Origin: DASXHY01 sp036272195
GTDB lineage: Bacteria; Verrucomicrobiota; Verrucomicrobiia; Limisphaerales; DASXHY01
Assembly: GCA_036272195.1 (NCBI GenBank)
Contig: DATAZE010000010.1
Span: 1 to 64,000 of the forward strand
Direction of reading: 5' to 3'
DNA length: 64,000 nucleotides
Position numbers and translations under genes: made by a program. How positions within the stretch are numbered: position 1 is the first letter of the stretch; each line of letters begins with the position of its first letter. The notes under the pieces are model-generated. The model saw only the letters and a list, made by a program, of their open reading frames with translations, was not told the origin of the DNA and did not search any database. This document shows positions 61,090-64,000 of this stretch, piece after piece.

Positions 61090-62042
61090 CTCAAACCCGC
61101 CTTCTCCACGTCTTCATGCACCAGCCATTCGCACGCGAGCAACGCCGCGCGATCGCCCAACTCCGAAGCCGCCACCTTCACCTTTCCCCACGGCGTATGC
61201 GCATGCCGGGAGACATAATCCCGCACAAACGGCAAAATTTCATCCGCGCTGCCCATGATGCCGCCGCCCAATATGATTAACTCCGGATCAAAAACATGAA
61301 TCATGTTCACAGCCAGTGCGGCCCACGTGTCGAGGCTGCGATTTTTCAATGCGATCGCGCAGGCATCCCCTTCGGACGCAAAACGAAAAATCGCCGCGTA
61401 GTCAATTACTTCCAGCATCGCCAAAGGGCTGCACGCAAAAAGAGGATGCTCACGCGCCAGTCGCGCAATCACGGAAGTGGACGCCAGCAATTCCGCGCAA
61501 CCTACGTTTCCGCACACGCAAGCGCCGCCGTCTGTCCGCAGAGTAATGTGGCCACCCAGAATTCCCGCCTGCCCGTGCACTCCGCGCAACACCTGCCCTT
61601 CGATCACCGCCGAAACACCAATGCCGGTGCCGAGCGTGATGATAACGCAGTTGTCAGAACCTCTTCCCGCACCGTAACGCCATTCGCCGATCAAAGCCAT
61701 GCGCGCATCGTTATCAATGGCCAGCGGCAAATGCAGCCGTTTCTCCGACCAGCCCCGTAGATCGATGGCCGAGGCATCGCCAAATTTTCCAAAATGATCC
61801 AATATCCGCGCCTGCCGCCGGTTAATGATGCTCGGATACGAAAACCCCACACCGTCACATTCGGGGAGCGCAATTCCCGCTTGCTCGCAAAGCTTTTCAA
61901 AGCCCGTCGCGACTGCTTCCAGCCGTTCGGTTAGATGACGGTCTGATTGCGCAGGAACAATGCTTTGAGCGATGACGCATGCGTCGCGCACCAAGCCCAG
62001 CTTGATGCGCGTCCCACCAAAATCGGCAGCCAGCGAAATCAT
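61086..62042 (-). CDS. ROK-family sugar kinase
   Basis: This 318-residue sugar kinase or regulator has the phosphate-binding loop AADFGGTRIKLGLV at ~5-18 and GTGIGVSAVIEGQVLRG near 140. The zinc-type cluster CVCGNVGCAELLAS near 185 is preceded by GGHITL. No DNA-binding domain is present, so it is an enzyme, possibly a mannokinase or glucokinase making the substrate for the isomerase. It lies in an operon between the GntR (ATGA overlap at 62039-62042) and the isomerase. Confidence 0.93.
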   Translation of the reverse strand: MISLAADFGGTRIKLGLVRDACVIAQSIVPAQSDRHLTERLEAVATGFEKLCEQAGIALPECDGVGFSYPSIINRRQARILDHFGKFGDASAIDLRGWSEKRLHLPLAIDNDARMALIGEWRYGAGRGSDNCVIITLGTGIGVSAVIEGQVLRGVHGQAGILGGHITLRTDGGACVCGNVGCAELLASTSVIARLAREHPLFACSPLAMLEVIDYAAIFRFASEGDACAIALKNRSLDTWAALAVNMIHVFDPELIILGGGIMGSADEILPFVRDYVSRHAHTPWGKVKVAASELGDRAALLACEWLVHEDVEKAGLR

Positions 62043-62773
62043 GCTTCACCTCGGCGCATTTCCAGGGTCAACGCAAAACGCGAACTGACATAATGCACCT
62101 CCGCATACTCGAACGGACGGCTCCCCTGGTCAAACACCGTATGACGCCGAAGCAGCAGCGGCGTTCCCCGGCGCACGTCCAGCAACCGCGCCAGTCGCGA
62201 TTCCGCAGCCACCGCGGAAAATTCTTCGCGCGCATAGCTGGGGCGCACGCCCGTTGCGTTTTCAATCATTTCATAAAGCGGTTTCGAAGTGTCTTCATTT
62301 CCCTTCAACCCGATGCGCGGGTGAAACCATGATGTGCTTTGCAGCACCGGTTTTCCTTCCCAACCGCGCACGCGATCCAGCCGCCAAATCGAAGTTCCCT
62401 CGTCCAAATGAAGCGCGCGGACCGCTTCCACTCCCGCTTTCGCCGAACGATAATCCAAACGAAAATTCTCAACGGAGATGCCTTTGGACGCCATTTCCCG
62501 GGTAAAACTGCGCCACGCGCTGATGCCGGATTCCAGATGCCGATTTGAAACTCGCGTTCCCACTCCGGCTTTCCGCTCCAGCATGCCTTCAAAAACCAGC
62601 TTGCTGATTCCCGAGCGAACTGTCCCGCGGCTCACACCCAATTGCGCCGCTAACGCGACTTCGTCCGGCAGCAGTCCGCCCTTCTGATATTCCGGCTGCA
62701 ACACCATCTGTCGCAGCAATGTTTCCACCTGCGCCCGTAAAGGAATCGGACTCCCGTGATTAAGACTCAGCAT
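62039..62773 (-). CDS. GntR/HutC-family transcriptional regulator (copy 2)
   Basis: This 244-residue winged-helix and UTRA regulator is a paralogue of the one at 58513: helix LAAQLGVSRGTVRSGISKLV is identical and the UTRA part (LLLRRHTVFDQGSRPFEYAE) nearly so. ATG 62773 gives MLSLNHGSPIPLRAQ. It is the first gene of the GntR-ROK-isomerase operon, and its own start lies 9 bases from a TTGTATATACAA palindrome, so autoregulation is likely. Confidence 0.93.
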   Translation of the reverse strand: MLSLNHGSPIPLRAQVETLLRQMVLQPEYQKGGLLPDEVALAAQLGVSRGTVRSGISKLVFEGMLERKAGVGTRVSNRHLESGISAWRSFTREMASKGISVENFRLDYRSAKAGVEAVRALHLDEGTSIWRLDRVRGWEGKPVLQSTSWFHPRIGLKGNEDTSKPLYEMIENATGVRPSYAREEFSAVAAESRLARLLDVRRGTPLLLRRHTVFDQGSRPFEYAEVHYVSSRFALTLEMRRGEA

Positions 62774-62781
62774 ATATCTAT

Positions 62782-62793
62782 TTGTATATACAA
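62782..62793. promoter_or_regulatory. GntR/HutC-type operator candidate (TTGTATATACAA)
   Basis: A perfect 12-base palindrome TTGTATATACAA containing GTATATAC, which fits the HutC consensus GTMTAKAC. It lies 9 bases upstream of the GntR ATG 62773 and 43 bases after the sugar porter stop. Very similar to TTGTCTATACAT at 58419. Confidence 0.65.
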
Positions 62794-62836
62794 TTAGATT
62801 TAAGCTGTCAAGAGAACGGTTTGAGACATAAAGCAT

Positions 62837-64000
62837 TCAAGCTTTGCCGCCAGCGAAACTCGCTTCGATTTCCTCCAGGCTCCGCCCTTTGGTTTCCGGC
62901 ACCATGAAGAATACAAATATCAACGCGGCCAGACTGCACGCCGCATAGATCCAAAACGTCAACGCCGGCCCGACAGCGGGACTGTCGTTCAGCATGGGAA
63001 ACGTCTGCGCGACGATGTAGCACGCGGTCCAAATCGTAAACGTCGCCACGGACATTGCCCGGCCTCGAACACGCGTGGGAAAAATCTCCGAGCATAGGAT
63101 CCACGGAATCGGCCCCAGCGCCATCGCGAAAGCGCCGATGAATGCGAGGATCGCGATCAGTAAAGGAATTCCGCCGGTGTTTGCTTTGAACATCCAACCC
63201 ACCGCCCCCAGCGCAATCACCTGCGCAACGAGTCCAACGAGCAAAAGAATCCTGCGCCCCGCCTTGTCCACCAGCGCCACCGCCACCAGCGTGAACAAAA
63301 GGTTTACCAATCCGACTACAGTTGACGCCATAAAGGAATCCTTCACGCCGACTCCCGCTGTGGTAAAAATCTTGGTGGAATAATACATGATGGCGTTAAT
63401 GCCGCTGAACTGCGAAAACGCCATCAACAATACCGCGATCACGAGCACCCTTCGAAAACGTGCGGTGGACAAAAGTTCAAAAAATCCCGCTTCGCTTTGC
63501 TTTAAAACATCCTTGGTGGCAGCAATTTCGGCCTCTATTTCCTGCGAACCGTGGATTTTCTCAAGAATGTTTCGGGCTTCGTCCTCACGGCCCATTTGCA
63601 CCAGCCAACGCGGGCTTTCTTTCACGAAAAAAAGCAAAATCAACAGAAGCATCGCCGGCAGCACTTCCGCCCCCAGCATCCAGCGCCAGCCTCTGGCAAC
63701 ATTCCAATCCGCATCTCCGAAAGCCTGGATTTTGGCATTGATGAACAAAGTCAGGAAAATCCCGCTCACAATTCCGAATTGAAAAAGCGACCCGAACCGC
63801 CCACGCCATACCGCCGGCGCCAACTCCGCCACATACACCGGACAAATCATGGACGAGGCCCCAATTCCCAATCCGCTGATAAAACGGGCCAGCAAAAATT
63901 CCGTGAAGGTGTTCGGCATTGCGGACAACACGCCCGAAAGTGCATAAAGAATGGCGCAGACAAACAATACTTTTCGCCGGCCGTACCGATCACTCAAAAA
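62837..64000 (-). CDS. Sugar porter (MFS), 5' end beyond the window
   Basis: The frame runs open through the right edge, so the N-terminus lies outside. The visible 386 residues include the family loop SDRYGRRKVLFV, ISGLGIGASSMICPVYVAEL, QFSGINAIMYYSTKIF near the middle, GPIPWILCSEIFPTRVRGRA and the C-terminal signature PETKGRSLEEIEASF. It belongs to the proton-coupled sugar porter group (xylose, glucose or mannose). It points the same way as the GntR-ROK-isomerase operon and lies just upstream of it, so it probably imports the sugar that operon uses. Confidence 0.9.
   Translation of the reverse strand, partial: FLSDRYGRRKVLFVCAILYALSGVLSAMPNTFTEFLLARFISGLGIGASSMICPVYVAELAPAVWRGRFGSLFQFGIVSGIFLTLFINAKIQAFGDADWNVARGWRWMLGAEVLPAMLLLILLFFVKESPRWLVQMGREDEARNILEKIHGSQEIEAEIAATKDVLKQSEAGFFELLSTARFRRVLVIAVLLMAFSQFSGINAIMYYSTKIFTTAGVGVKDSFMASTVVGLVNLLFTLVAVALVDKAGRRILLLVGLVAQVIALGAVGWMFKANTGGIPLLIAILAFIGAFAMALGPIPWILCSEIFPTRVRGRAMSVATFTIWTACYIVAQTFPMLNDSPAVGPALTFWIYAACSLAALIFVFFMVPETKGRSLEEIEASFAGGKA

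Noticed and set aside
1..64000. tRNA, rRNA and CRISPR search by eye
   Set aside because: No cloverleaf with TTCGANNC/TRGY arms, no 16S/23S signature and no regularly spaced direct repeats were noticed.

Overview
The window looks like chromosome of a Verrucomicrobiota bacterium of the Pedosphaera/Limisphaerales type. This is inferred from gene content and not proven: secreted DUF1080 and Gfo/Idh/MocA proteins, P-domain/Ig surface proteins, a mannosidase/sulfatase locus, many hybrid histidine kinases, weak Shine-Dalgarno sequences and scattered GTAG...CTAC-type palindromes. No tRNA, rRNA, CRISPR array, complete IS element or prophage was recognised.

Region 1 (1-14.2 kb): the tail of an unknown gene, rplM-rpsI with a terminator, then an arginine cluster argC-argJ-argB-argD-argF. 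Other genes interrupt it: a LOG-family gene, two methyltransferases, a divergent DUF1080/oxidoreductase pair, an SMP-30-like lactonase and a Phd/VapC toxin-antitoxin pair whose toxin stop codon overlaps the argB start. With the bifunctional ArgJ this covers glutamate to citrulline except ArgG/ArgH. Region 2 (14.2-18.5 kb): a small secreted or membrane hypothetical, an RluA pseudouridine synthase, a receiver-GGDEF protein, an MFS exporter and a small PH-like protein.

Region 3 (18.5-26.8 kb): a complete kdp potassium system. A 27-residue membrane peptide precedes the equally small kdpF, followed by kdpA, kdpB, kdpC, a possible 59-residue ORF, kdpD and kdpE. Region 4 (27-35.6 kb): a ferritin-like protein, a 1041-residue secreted P-domain/Ig protein, then an accessory cluster: tail-collar (MdpB-like) protein, two DUF6916 paralogues, a GNAT acetyltransferase, an Asp/Asn beta-hydroxylase-like protein, a sulfotransferase, a stand-alone Nif11-domain peptide and a membrane protein. 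This cluster is the best candidate in the window for an undescribed system, possibly protein or peptide modification.

Region 5 (35.8-46.7 kb): a signalling block. A membrane sensor-like protein and a receiver-PAS-kinase are followed by a TonB-dependent receptor, a YfiR protein and three more kinases. From 36599 on these overlap or abut, so they form one long operon-like unit. Region 6 (46.7-52 kb): a tandem SurA/PpiC protein, a GH16 glucanase-like enzyme, a small cysteine protein, and an ArsR-SRPBCC-YdeI/DUF1801 operon whose last gene has an N-terminal frameshift.

Region 7 (52-64 kb): a mannoside-utilisation locus with GH92 and GH38 mannosidases, a class I mannose-6-phosphate isomerase, a ROK kinase, a sugar porter running off the right edge, and two near-identical GntR/HutC regulators. 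Each regulator has a GTMTAKAC-type palindrome upstream. Two gene remnants, a sulfatase C-terminus and a second GH38 C-terminus, flank the GH38 gene and record past deletion.
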